Below, piece after piece: positions 10,384 through 19,500 of a stretch of DNA of 64,000 bases. The translations under genes were made by a program, and so were the position numbers. The stretch covers positions 1 through 64,000 of the forward strand of contig JAKQEI010000195.1 of the NCBI GenBank assembly GCA_029573495.1. The letters are read 5' to 3'. The notes beneath the pieces were generated by a model, which saw nothing but the letters and a program-made list of their open reading frames with translations, was not told where the DNA came from and did no database searches. This DNA is from Bacteroidota bacterium. Lineage in GTDB: Bacteria; Bacteroidota; Bacteroidia; Flavobacteriales_F; PHOS-HE28. Numbering within the stretch: position 1 is the stretch's first letter; the number at the start of each line of letters is the position of its first letter.

Positions 10384-12875
10384 TGGCCGCGCTCCGCTCC
10401 CTCGCCGCCCTGATCGCCTTCGTGCTGGCGCCCTTGGCCTGGTCGCAGACGACCAAGGTGAGCGGCCTGGTGACCGATGCGAAGACCGGTGAGCCGATAC
10501 CCTTCGCGAGCATCGCCTTCGTGGACAGCCGCATCGGCGCGAGCACCGACCTGGACGGGCGCTACGCGATCGAGACCTATTACGCCACGGACAGCATCCG
10601 GGTATCCACGGTGGGTTACGTGGCACGCTCCTTCGCCGTGAAGAAGGACAAGGTGCAGGTGATCGACATCGCCCTGCAGCCCAACAGCTTCGAACTGGCC
10701 GAGGTGGTGATCAAGCCCACGGAGGAGAATCCAGCCTTCGGCATCCTGCGTCGGGTGATCAAGAACAAGCCGGTGAACAACCGCGAGAAGCTCTCAGCCT
10801 ATCAGTATCATGCCTACAACAAGATCGAGTTCGACCTGAACAACATCACAGAGGACTTCACCCAGAAGAAGATCTTCAAGCCCTTCGCCTTCATCTTCGA
10901 CAACATCGACAGCACGGACGCCAAGCCCTACCTGCCGATCTTCATGACGGAGACGCTGAGCGACGTCTACTACCGGCAGCAGCCGAAGAAGCAACGCGAG
11001 TTCATCCGGGGAACCAAGGTGAGCGGTGTGGAGAACGAGAGCATCGCCCGTTTCATGGGCGACATGTACCAGAACGTGAACATCTACGAGAACTTCCTGG
11101 TGATCTTCGGAAAGAACTTCATCAGCCCCATCGCGGACGGTGGCCGGGGGTACTATGACTACTACCTGACCGATAGCGCCTTCGTCGGTAAGAACTGGTG
11201 CTACAAGCTCACGTTCACCCCGAAACGCGTTCAGGAGCTCGCCTTCACCGGGGAGATGTGGATCAGCGACACCACCTATGCCGTGCACCGGATCGAGGCG
11301 GGGATCGCCAGCGGGGCCAACCTCAACTTCGTGCAGGGCTTCTGGGTGAAGCAACAATACGACCAGGTGCAGAACGAGGTATGGATGCTCACGCGCGATG
11401 AGCTGGTGGTGGACCTGAACGTGATCCGCGATACCGGCGAGAAGAACAAGAACGCGGTACAGGGGTTCTACGGGCGGCGCACGGCCACCTACCGCGACTT
11501 CGTCATCAACGAACCGCGTGAGGACGCGTTCTACGACGGCGTGGACGACGTGGTGGTGGAACTCGACCCCTTGAGCCTGGGCGCGGACTATTGGGACCAG
11601 CACCGTCACGTGCCCTTGACGGCCAAGGAGAACGCGATCTACCACATGGTGGACACCATGAAGACGATCCCGCGCTTCCGGACCTATGTGGACATCATCA
11701 GCACCCTCGCCACGGGTTACTACGAGAAGGGGAAGGTCGAGATCGGACCCTACTTCACCACGATGAGCTACAACCCGGTGGAAGGCCTGCGCTTCCGGTT
11801 GGGGGGACGCACGAGCAACAGCTTCAGCAACTGGGTGGAGTTCGAGGGTTACTCGGCCTATGGCCTGCTCGATGAGCGGTTCAAGTTCGGCCTGGCCACG
11901 CGGGGCTTCATCAGCAAGGAACCACGCATGCTCTACCGCGCTTCGTACAAGCACGACGTGGAGCAGCTGGGGCAAAGCACCAACGCGTTCCGCAACGACA
12001 ATATCCTTGGGAGCTTCTTCCGCCGCAACCCCAACACCAAGCTCACCGATGTGGAGCAATGGAAGGCGAGCCTGGAGCGCGAGTGGTTCAGCGGCTTCAC
12101 CAGCGAGGTGATGGTGCGCTACCGGACCCTGCAGGCGCTCGGCGACCTCCGGTATACGCGACTCTCGTTCGAACCCCTGCCACGACTGGACAACATAGGC
12201 AGCATCCGCACCGCTGAGGTGAGCCTGAACACGCGCTTCGCCTATGGGGAGAAGTACGTGAGCGGTGAGTTCGATCGCATCGCGGTGGGCATCCTCAAGT
12301 ACCCGACCATCGAACTGCACCTCGCCTACGGTGTTCCCGGTCTGCTCAACAGCGACTACGAATACACGAAGGTGGTGGCACGCAGCTACAAGCGTTGGCA
12401 GCTGGGTACCGCGGGCTGGACACGCACCACCATCGAAGGCGGTCGCATCTTCGGCACCCTGCCTTATCCATTGCTCGTGATCCATAGCGGCAACGAGACC
12501 TTCTACCTGGACGATGCCTCCTTCAACACGATGAACTTCTTCGAATTCATCAGCGACCGCTACGTGCAGCTCTTCGCCGAGCATCATTTCGAAGGCCTCT
12601 TCTTCAACCGCATCCCCTTGCTGCGTCGGCTCAAGTGGCGCGAAGTGGCGACCTTCAAGGCCGTGGCCGGTTCGCTCGACATGAAGCACAGTGATGCGTT
12701 GCTCTTCCTGCCAGGCATGTACTCGCTCTACAACGGCCCCTTCATGGAAGCCAGCGCCGGCATCGAGAACGTGCTGAAGGTGCTCCGCTTCGACATCATC
12801 TGGCGCCTGCGTTACAACGATCATCCACGCACCGCGCCATGGGCCCTGCGCGCCAAGCTCTACATCAACTTCTGA
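10380..12875 (+). CDS. DUF5686 outer-membrane protein with N-terminal carboxypeptidase-regulatory-like domain
   Basis: 831 residues (ATG 10380; ATG 10383 directly follows and is equally possible). A signal peptide ends near L-A-W-S-Q. Residues 23-100 form a CarbopepD_reg-2-like plug ([13 protein letters not shown], then S-T-D-L-D-G-R-Y), as in TonB-dependent and related outer-membrane proteins. The remainder is the DUF5686 region with many aromatic beta strands and a final [10 protein letters not shown], consistent with a barrel inserted by BAM. Function is unknown in the family. Position between tatC and lptB, with overlapping start and stop codons on both sides, links it to envelope biogenesis. 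Confidence 0.88.
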   Translation: MMAALRSLAALIAFVLAPLAWSQTTKVSGLVTDAKTGEPIPFASIAFVDSRIGASTDLDGRYAIETYYATDSIRVSTVGYVARSFAVKKDKVQVIDIALQPNSFELAEVVIKPTEENPAFGILRRVIKNKPVNNREKLSAYQYHAYNKIEFDLNNITEDFTQKKIFKPFAFIFDNIDSTDAKPYLPIFMTETLSDVYYRQQPKKQREFIRGTKVSGVENESIARFMGDMYQNVNIYENFLVIFGKNFISPIADGGRGYYDYYLTDSAFVGKNWCYKLTFTPKRVQELAFTGEMWISDTTYAVHRIEAGIASGANLNFVQGFWVKQQYDQVQNEVWMLTRDELVVDLNVIRDTGEKNKNAVQGFYGRRTATYRDFVINEPREDAFYDGVDDVVVELDPLSLGADYWDQHRHVPLTAKENAIYHMVDTMKTIPRFRTYVDIISTLATGYYEKGKVEIGPYFTTMSYNPVEGLRFRLGGRTSNSFSNWVEFEGYSAYGLLDERFKFGLATRGFISKEPRMLYRASYKHDVEQLGQSTNAFRNDNILGSFFRRNPNTKLTDVEQWKASLEREWFSGFTSEVMVRYRTLQALGDLRYTRLSFEPLPRLDNIGSIRTAEVSLNTRFAYGEKYVSGEFDRIAVGILKYPTIELHLAYGVPGLLNSDYEYTKVVARSYKRWQLGTAGWTRTTIEGGRIFGTLPYPLLVIHSGNETFYLDDASFNTMNFFEFISDRYVQLFAEHHFEGLFFNRIPLLRRLKWREVATFKAVAGSLDMKHSDALLFLPGMYSLYNGPFMEASAGIENVLKVLRFDIIWRLRYNDHPRTAPWALRAKLYINF

Positions 12876-13960
12876 TGCTCCGCGCCGAGAACATCTTCAA
12901 ACGATACAAGCGCCGCACCGTGGTGAACGGCGTTAGCGTGGAGGTGAACCAGGGCGAGATCGTCGGGCTGCTCGGCCCCAACGGTGCGGGCAAGACCACG
13001 AGCTTCTACATGATCGTCGGATTGATCAAACCGAACGAGGGCCGGATCTTCCTGGATACCGAGGACATCACCGACCTGGCCATGTACAAGCGGGCCAAGA
13101 AGGGGATCGGTTACCTGCCGCAGGAGGCGAGCGTCTTCCGCAAGCTCAGCGTGGAGGACAATATCAAAGCGATCCTGGAAGTGAGCGGCAAGAGCAAGGC
13201 CGAACAAGCGGCGAAGCTGGAGGAACTGCTCAACGAGTTCAGCCTGCAGCACGTGCGGAAGAACATGGGTGATGTGCTCAGCGGCGGCGAACGTCGTCGT
13301 ACCGAGATCGCGCGCGCCTTGGCCACCGAGCCGCGTTTCATCCTCCTGGACGAACCTTTCGCCGGGGTGGATCCCATCGCCGTGGAGGACATCCAAGGCA
13401 TCGTGGCCAAGTTGAAGGAAAAGAACATCGGCATCCTCATCACGGACCACAACGTGCAGGAAACGCTGAGCATAACGGACCGGGCCTACCTCCTCTTCGA
13501 AGGCAAGATCCTGAAGCAGGGGACCGCAGAAGAGCTCGCAGCCGATGAGACCGTGCGGCGGGTGTACCTCGGGAAGAACTTCGAGTTGCGTCGTGCAGGC
13601 CGCGGCGATGATACCCGTGAATTCCTCGGTTCCCTGAGTCAGGAGGAACTCGCGTTCATGATGAAATTCAAGTATCCGGGACTTGGCACAGCCTCCAAAC
13701 AGCTGGTCGATGAATACCTCGCCTCATTGGAGTTGTCGCCGGCTTCTTTGATCACTGTCGCGCTAAGAGTGGCCGGCCCTCCGGTCGAAGGACGCTGTCC
13801 ACGATGTGGGTCGAGCAAGTTGTTGAAGACAATGGAGGCCAAGGTCGATACCCGCCGTAATGAGGCACTCTCGGCGGCCACTGGTGGCCAGGTGCCGATG
13901 GTCGAGAAGATCGTTTGCCGGGTGTGTGACTTTGTGATCTCGGACCCGAACAAAGGGTGA
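12875..13960 (+). CDS. lptB: LPS-export ABC ATPase LptB with an unusual 120-residue C-terminal zinc-ribbon extension
   Basis: 361 residues. Residues 1-241 are a standard LptB: Walker [10 protein letters not shown] (34-42), signature L-S-G-G-E-R-R-R (135-142), Walker B I-L-L-D-E (156-160), H-loop H192, and the usual end Y-L-G-K-N-F-E-L. LptB powers lipopolysaccharide extraction with LptFG and LptC. LptB normally stops near residue 240. Here the frame runs on for about 120 residues: a helical part ([10 protein letters not shown] at 255-264) and two CxxC pairs, C-P-R-C (308-311) and C-R-V-C (348-351), that look like a zinc ribbon. The extension (bases 13598-13957) averages about 57% GC against about 67% in the core piece I counted. 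Start overlaps the upstream stop by one base. The role of the tail is unknown. Confidence 0.9.
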   Translation: MLRAENIFKRYKRRTVVNGVSVEVNQGEIVGLLGPNGAGKTTSFYMIVGLIKPNEGRIFLDTEDITDLAMYKRAKKGIGYLPQEASVFRKLSVEDNIKAILEVSGKSKAEQAAKLEELLNEFSLQHVRKNMGDVLSGGERRRTEIARALATEPRFILLDEPFAGVDPIAVEDIQGIVAKLKEKNIGILITDHNVQETLSITDRAYLLFEGKILKQGTAEELAADETVRRVYLGKNFELRRAGRGDDTREFLGSLSQEELAFMMKFKYPGLGTASKQLVDEYLASLELSPASLITVALRVAGPPVEGRCPRCGSSKLLKTMEAKVDTRRNEALSAATGGQVPMVEKIVCRVCDFVISDPNKG

Positions 13961-14015
13961 TGTCATACCGGCGTTGCGCCTGTATCGCGCGAAAGGCTTA
14001 GAGGCCTAGTGAGAC

Positions 14016-14027
14016 CTGGTATACCAG
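14016..14027. repeat. 12-bp perfect palindrome between convergent lptB and purS
   Basis: CTGGTATACCAG is a perfect palindrome, flanked by GAGAC (14011-14015) and GTCTC. It lies four bases past the purS stop in the 71-base convergent spacer. It could be a weak bidirectional terminator stem or a protein site; there is no U-tract. Confidence 0.3.
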
Positions 14028-14031
14028 ACTG

Positions 14032-14289
14032 CTATGCCGTCTCTTCCAACGAGAAGCTGTACTTCTCCATGATCTGGTTGGCCAGCAACTTCTTGCAGGC
14101 CTCGTCCACCTTCGCTTCGGCGGTCTTCCTGTCCTTGGCCTCCACGTGCAGGGTGATGTGCTTGCCGATGCGTACACCGGTGATCTCGGGCAGGCCCAGG
14201 TTCTGCATGCTGCCGCTCACCGCCTTGCCTTGCGGGTCCAGCAGGTTGTCGTGAGGCATCACATCGATGGAGGCGCGGAAGGTCTTCAT
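14032..14289 (-). CDS. purS: Phosphoribosylformylglycinamidine synthase subunit PurS
   Basis: 85 residues, the normal PurS length. The pattern of an N-terminal strand, D-P-Q-G-K-A, then L-G-L-P-E-I-T-G-V-R-I-G-K and a closing A-C-K-K-L-L-A-N-Q-I-M-E-K-Y matches the small subunit that bridges PurQ and PurL in the fourth step of purine synthesis. ATG 14289 is chosen over an upstream in-frame start because the family begins exactly here. purQ and purL are not in the window. A near-match promoter (GACCTTTG, minus, 14317-14324) precedes it. It stands between convergent lptB and upstream pssA. Confidence 0.85.
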   Translation of the reverse strand: MKTFRASIDVMPHDNLLDPQGKAVSGSMQNLGLPEITGVRIGKHITLHVEAKDRKTAEAKVDEACKKLLANQIMEKYSFSLEETA

Positions 14290-14403
14290 GGGTTCCTGAT
14301 CCAACGCAGAGGCGCGGAGGGTGCAAAGGTCGCAGGGAATTGTGAATGCGCAATGGAATGCACCGTGTTCGGCATCGTGGTGCGGTGGTTCGATCGCACC
14401 CGT

Positions 14404-14430
14404 AGCGTCGACCCAACGGGTCGACACGCT
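14404..14430 (-). terminator. Imperfect hairpin downstream of pssA
   Basis: AGCGT+CGACCC pairs with GGGTCG+ACGCT around an AAC loop, with a two-base bulge. It lies 34 bases past the pssA stop on the minus strand and before purS, so it plausibly separates the two transcripts. No U-tract is present, so support is moderate. Confidence 0.4.
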
Positions 14431-14463
14431 AGATGGTGCGGTACGAACGCGGACGGCTGCGGA

Positions 14464-15291
14464 TCACGCTGCCTTCGGGAACAGCCGCCCCCATAACGGC
14501 GACAATAGGTAGACCACCAGGATCAACGGAAAGGCCAGCACCCCGTACAGCACCACCAGCACCGCCCCGATCCCCAACAGCAGGTAGATGACCTCGTTGC
14601 CCTTCCACTTGAAATGCTTGAACTTGAGGGAGGGGAGGGGGAGCTCGGAGAGCATGAGGATGCCGAGGAGGAGCGCGCTAACGAGGATCACGGACGGGTC
14701 ATTCATTCCGGCTAGAAATAGAATTACGGTCGAACCAGTCCCTGCAGTGGCATCGGGAAGTACGGAGGCTGAAGCTGCAAGTGAATAACTTGCCCAGAAG
14801 AGTGCATTGGCCGGTGTAGGAAGGCCGAGGAATCCGCTCGTCTGTCTCGTATCAAGATTGAATTTCGCAAGACGCCAGGCTGAGCAGATGGGAATGAGAA
14901 CGGCGGCAGCCCAGATGAACGGGTGGTGCGGTGGATGAGGGGAAAGTCCGGCTTCAATCAATTCACCGGTGAGGTATACGTCCGACATGTAGAAAGAACC
15001 ACCTTCGAGGAGCGCAGCGGTTCCGTTCATGAACGGAAGAGAGAACAACAACATCCCCGGCGCCACCCCGAACGTCACCATATCCGCCAAACTGTCCAAC
15101 TGCGCCCCCAGCGGCGTGCCCCCGCCCAAAGCCCGGGCGGCCAGCCCATCAAACACATCGAACAGCGCCCCGGCGAACACCAGCCAACACGCCCATGTTA
15201 GCTGTCCTTGCGAGGCCAGCAGGATGGATGCGACCCCGCAGGCTAGGTTCGCGGTGGTGAGCAGGTCGGGGATCCTTGGAAGGCGGGCCAT
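14464..15291 (-). CDS. pssA: CDP-diacylglycerol--serine O-phosphatidyltransferase
   Basis: 275 residues, polytopic membrane enzyme that joins CDP-diacylglycerol and serine on the way to phosphatidylethanolamine. The CDP-alcohol phosphotransferase motif is perfect: D48-G49-x2-A52-R53-x8-G62-x3-D66-x3-D70. About seven hydrophobic segments follow. The F-L-G-L-P-T-P-A-N-A motif typical of PssA is present in the middle. The central part of the gene (about 14701-15040) is much poorer in GC (52% over 14701-14880) than the ends (68% over 15061-15120), although the frame is intact, suggesting allele exchange or mosaic origin. Monocistronic, with a hairpin downstream. Confidence 0.93.
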   Translation of the reverse strand: MARLPRIPDLLTTANLACGVASILLASQGQLTWACWLVFAGALFDVFDGLAARALGGGTPLGAQLDSLADMVTFGVAPGMLLFSLPFMNGTAALLEGGSFYMSDVYLTGELIEAGLSPHPPHHPFIWAAAVLIPICSAWRLAKFNLDTRQTSGFLGLPTPANALFWASYSLAASASVLPDATAGTGSTVILFLAGMNDPSVILVSALLLGILMLSELPLPSLKFKHFKWKGNEVIYLLLGIGAVLVVLYGVLAFPLILVVYLLSPLWGRLFPKAA

Positions 15292-15403
15292 CAGGCGTTA
15301 CCCGGCCGTGAACGTTCACGGCGCGGAACGGGCCGAAGTTGGGATAATTTCGGGCAATGATCAAGGCCACCCGCCGTTGGAAGCTGCGTCAACCATTTAG
15401 CGA

Positions 15404-16510
15404 ATGAAGAGCGTGAAGATCAAGGGGATGCGCGTCGGCTTCCTGGCATTGCTGAGCACCATGAGCGTCGGCGCCGTCCTCGGCCAGACCGACGCGCCGA
15501 AGTACAGCAACGAATTCCTGGCCGTTGGGGTGGGTGCCCGGGCCCTCGGCATGGGGAGCGCCTACACGGCTGCGGTGAACGACGTGACCAGCGGTTACTG
15601 GAACCCCGCCGGCTTGCTTGGTGTGCGCGGCGATCTGCAGATCGGGGCCATGCACAGCGAGTATTTCGCGGGCATCGCCAAGTACGACTACATCGGCCTG
15701 GCCAAGCCCATCGATTCCGCCAGCACCATCGGCTTCACCTTCATCCGCTTCGGCATCGACAACATCCCGAACACCATCGACCTGATCGATCCCAGCGGCA
15801 ACATCGACTACGACCGCATCACCTCCTTCAGCTCCGCCGACCACGCCTTCCTCATCTCCTACGCCCGCAAGTTGAAGGTGCCCGGCCTGCAGGTCGGGGG
15901 CAATGTGAAGGTGATCTACCGCCGCGTTGGAAGCTTCGGCAAGGCCTGGGGCTTCGGACTCGATGCCGGTGCCCAATACCAGAAGGACCGCTGGCGCTTC
16001 AGTGCCGTGGCGCGTGATGTCACCAGCACTTTCAACGCCTGGAGCTATTCGCTGGACCAACGCACCATCGACGTGTTCACCCAGACCGGCAACGAGATCC
16101 CCGCCAACAGCATCGAGGTCACCCTGCCGCGCCTCCACCTCGGTGTGGTGCGCGAGTTCAAGTTCGGCAGCAAGTTCGACCTGCTCGCCGCCGTGGACCT
16201 GGAGAACACCTTCGACGGCAAGCGGAACACCCTGATCAAGTCGGATGCCATCAGCACCGACCCGCGCGTGGGCATCGAACTGGGTTATGCCGGTGTGGTC
16301 TACGTGCGTGCGGGCATCAGCAACATCCAGTACGTCACCGACATCAGCGACAAGGAGCAGCTCTCCATGCAGCCGAACATCGGCCTCGGCCTCAAGATCA
16401 AGAGCGTTTCGCTCGATTATGCGCTGACCGATGTGGGTGACAACAGTGTGGCGCTCTACTCCAACATATTCTCGCTCAAGTTCGATCTGTTCAAGAAGTC
16501 CGGTTCATGA
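15404..16510 (+). CDS. PorV/PorQ-family outer-membrane protein (T9SS partner)
   Basis: 368 residues from ATG 15404; ATG 15428 also gives a good signal peptide ending near V-L-G-Q. The early motif N-E-F-L-A-V-G-V-G-A-R-A-L-G-M-G-S-A followed by G-Y-W-N-P-A-G-L-L is the hallmark of the PorV/PorQ (UPF0164, FadL-like barrel) family. Members act as shuttle or attachment proteins that carry type IX secretion substrates to the PorU sortase. It ends F-S-L-K-F-D-L-F, a typical barrel terminus, and its stop overlaps the start of the PorU2-like peptidase, so the two are co-translated. It is distinct from the canonical porV at 54942. Confidence 0.88.
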   Translation: MKSVKIKGMRVGFLALLSTMSVGAVLGQTDAPKYSNEFLAVGVGARALGMGSAYTAAVNDVTSGYWNPAGLLGVRGDLQIGAMHSEYFAGIAKYDYIGLAKPIDSASTIGFTFIRFGIDNIPNTIDLIDPSGNIDYDRITSFSSADHAFLISYARKLKVPGLQVGGNVKVIYRRVGSFGKAWGFGLDAGAQYQKDRWRFSAVARDVTSTFNAWSYSLDQRTIDVFTQTGNEIPANSIEVTLPRLHLGVVREFKFGSKFDLLAAVDLENTFDGKRNTLIKSDAISTDPRVGIELGYAGVVYVRAGISNIQYVTDISDKEQLSMQPNIGLGLKIKSVSLDYALTDVGDNSVALYSNIFSLKFDLFKKSGS

Positions 16511-19500
16511 TGAGACGTCTAACGCTGGTACTGGTCCTGTTGCAGGCGGTCGCAGCCGCTGCCCAGATCGTGGGCAACGAGTGGATCGACCACGACCGGC
16601 AGTATTGGCGTTTCGACGTGTACCGCACCGGGCTCCATCGCCTGGACTCCGCGACCCTTGCGGCCTCCGGCTTTCCCGTCGCTTCGGTGGATCCATCGTA
16701 CATCATGCTCTTCGGGCGTGAACAACAGGTGCCCATCTACATCGAGGGCGGCGAGGATGGCGTGCTGAACGCGGGCGACTTCATCGAGTTCATCGGGCGG
16801 AAGAACGACGGTTGGATCGATGAACGGATGTACGATTCGCCCTATTACCACTCCAATCCGCACTACAGCCTCATCAACGACACCATCCACTACTTCCTCA
16901 CCTGGGACCCGGACCCCGGTGTGCAGAAGGAACGCGTGGTGTCCTATGCCGATCCCGACCTCACCTCGCACACCGTTCGTCCATGGGTCTGGGGCCGCGG
17001 CCTCAATGGTTACGGCGATGCCTATTGGTATGGGGTGGTGATGGAACCCTACAACTTCACCAGTGGAGCCATGCTCGCCAGCGAGGGATTCGGGGGACCC
17101 GGGTTGATCGTGACGGACGGCGTTCAGTCCGCCGACCTGTACGCACCGACCCCGCGCGCGTATGCCGGACCAGATGCACCCAACGTGAACGTGCGGGTGA
17201 CCACCGGCGGGCAGCAACGATGGCCGACCGCACTGCCCGATCACCATCTCCAGTTGGTCTCCGGTCCTGCGCAGACGGTCCGTAAGGACACCATCTTCCT
17301 CGGGAACCGTGTGATCCGAAGCGACTTCCAGGTTCCGGCCTCCGAGATCGCCTCTTTCTTCTCTGTGACGATGCGTGTGCTCCACGACCTGCCGATCGGC
17401 CAGAGCAACCCGAGCTACGAGGATTTCCAGGTGGCCTTCGCCGTGGACGTCACCTACCCGCGTGATCTGCAAGGCCTCGGCGACGGACCCTTCGACCTGT
17501 GGATCCCACATGATCCTGCAGATGCTTCCGCGCGGTTGCAGCTCGGAGGCGCGGGAAGTACGCCGATCCTCTATTGCTTCGGTGATGTGCCACGCCGGGT
17601 GGTGCCCGAGTTGGTCGGTGCGAACTACGAACTGGCCGTTCCCACGCACCCGGACAGCACCCGCACGCCGGCGTACCTGCACACGGAGTCCGCGGTATTC
17701 CAGGTGGCCTCGCTCACGCCGGTGAACGGCAGTGGCTACTTCACCGATCTAGTCGCGCTCGATCTGGATTCGGCCATGGTGATCGTCAGCCATCGATCGC
17801 TCTGGAACGGTGCGATGGCCTATGCGTCCTATCGCTCCACACAAGCCCCGCGACCGGTGCCCGTGGTGTTGGTCGACGTGGATGAACTATACGATCAGTA
17901 CGGCGGTGGTGTGCCGAAGCATCCGCTGGCGATACGGTCGTTTCTCCGCGATCTGGTGGTCTCCTGGGATCAGGTGCCGCAAGGGCTCTTCCTCATCGGG
18001 AAGTCGACATCCTCCTTCAGCACCTTCTTCGAACCACAAGGCGCGCGCCCCAACGTCAACGGCGCATACGAACGCATGCTCGTGCCGAGCTACGGTGCCC
18101 CGGCATGCGATCAGTGCTTCACCATCGGGATCGGCCCCACAGCCGATCCGCGGAAGGTGGAGGTTCCCGTGGGACGCCTGAGTGCTGTCAACGAGCAGCA
18201 GGTCTTCGACTACCTCGACAAGGTGAGCACATTGGAGAGCCAGGATCCGGCGGCGTGGATGAAGAACGTGGTGCATCTGAGCGGTGGGTTCGATGCGGCA
18301 GAGCAGGAGAGCCTGGCCAACCGTCTCCGCTTCATGGAACCCATGATCAGTGATACCACTCAGTTCGGTGCACAGTTCTGGCGATTCAGGAAGAGCAGTT
18401 CCTCCATCTTCAGCACGGCCGCGGCCGATTCAGTGCGGAACCTGATCGAGAACGGGGTGACGCTCATGAATTTCTTCGCGCACGCCTATTCGGAGAGCTT
18501 CGACATCACGATAGACGACCCCTCGAACTATGAATGGAACGGGCGTTATCCCTTTGTGATCGGGAACTCCTGCTATATCGGCAATGTCCACCTCAACGAT
18601 GACGGGGCCAGCACGAGCGAGGATTGGGTGATGCGTCCTGCTGCGGGACCGGTGACCTTCATGGCCACCACCAAGGTGGGCGTTGACTTCGACCTGGCGC
18701 TGTACGGCCGGTGGTTGTACAACAGCATCGGCAGTGTGAACTACGGCAAGCCCTACGGCAAGCACATGCAGCACGCGGCCTACAACCTGCTGGCCAATAC
18801 GAACAACTGGGGCACGATCCATACGGTGCACACCTTCACGCTGCAGGGCGACCCCATGCTGGTGATGAACTCCCCGCTTGAACCCGACTTCGATGTGCGG
18901 GCCGAGGACATCCTCTTCGAACCGGAGACCGTCACCGCCGATGTGGACACGTTCACGGTGAAGGTGGTGGTGCGCAACATCGGGCGCATGTACCAGGGCC
19001 AGATCGGCGTGCAACTGCAGCGCTCGAACCAGGGCCTGGCGGAGGTCGGTATCTACAACACCCAGATCACCGGGATGGGCTTCCAGGATACCGTTGCCTT
19101 CCGGATACCCACGCTGGCCTTCACCGGTGGACAGGGCGTGAACCAGATCACCGCGCGGGTCGATCTGGACCCGGACCTGATCACGGAGCTATCTCCGGAA
19201 TACGGGTCGAACCAGGCTTCCACCACGCTCTTCATCACCTCCGGTGATCTTGTGCCGATCTACCCCTATGACTTCGCGATCATCCCGGATCCGCAACCCT
19301 TCCTCCGCGCCAGTACCGGTGATCCCCTCGCGGCCGAGCGGACCTATGTCTTCCAGATCGACACCACGGACCTCTTCAACAGTCCGATGCTGGAGATGGC
19401 GAGTGTCACCGCACCCGGTGGTGTCGTGAGCTGGCAGCCACAGAGCATCTATTCGCTGAACACCCAGGACAGCACGGTATTCTTCTGGCGATGCAGCATC

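Noticed and set aside
10794-12824. 676-codon antisense frame in the DUF5686 gene
   Set aside because: Same shadow effect; no recognisable motifs, and the sense gene is well supported.
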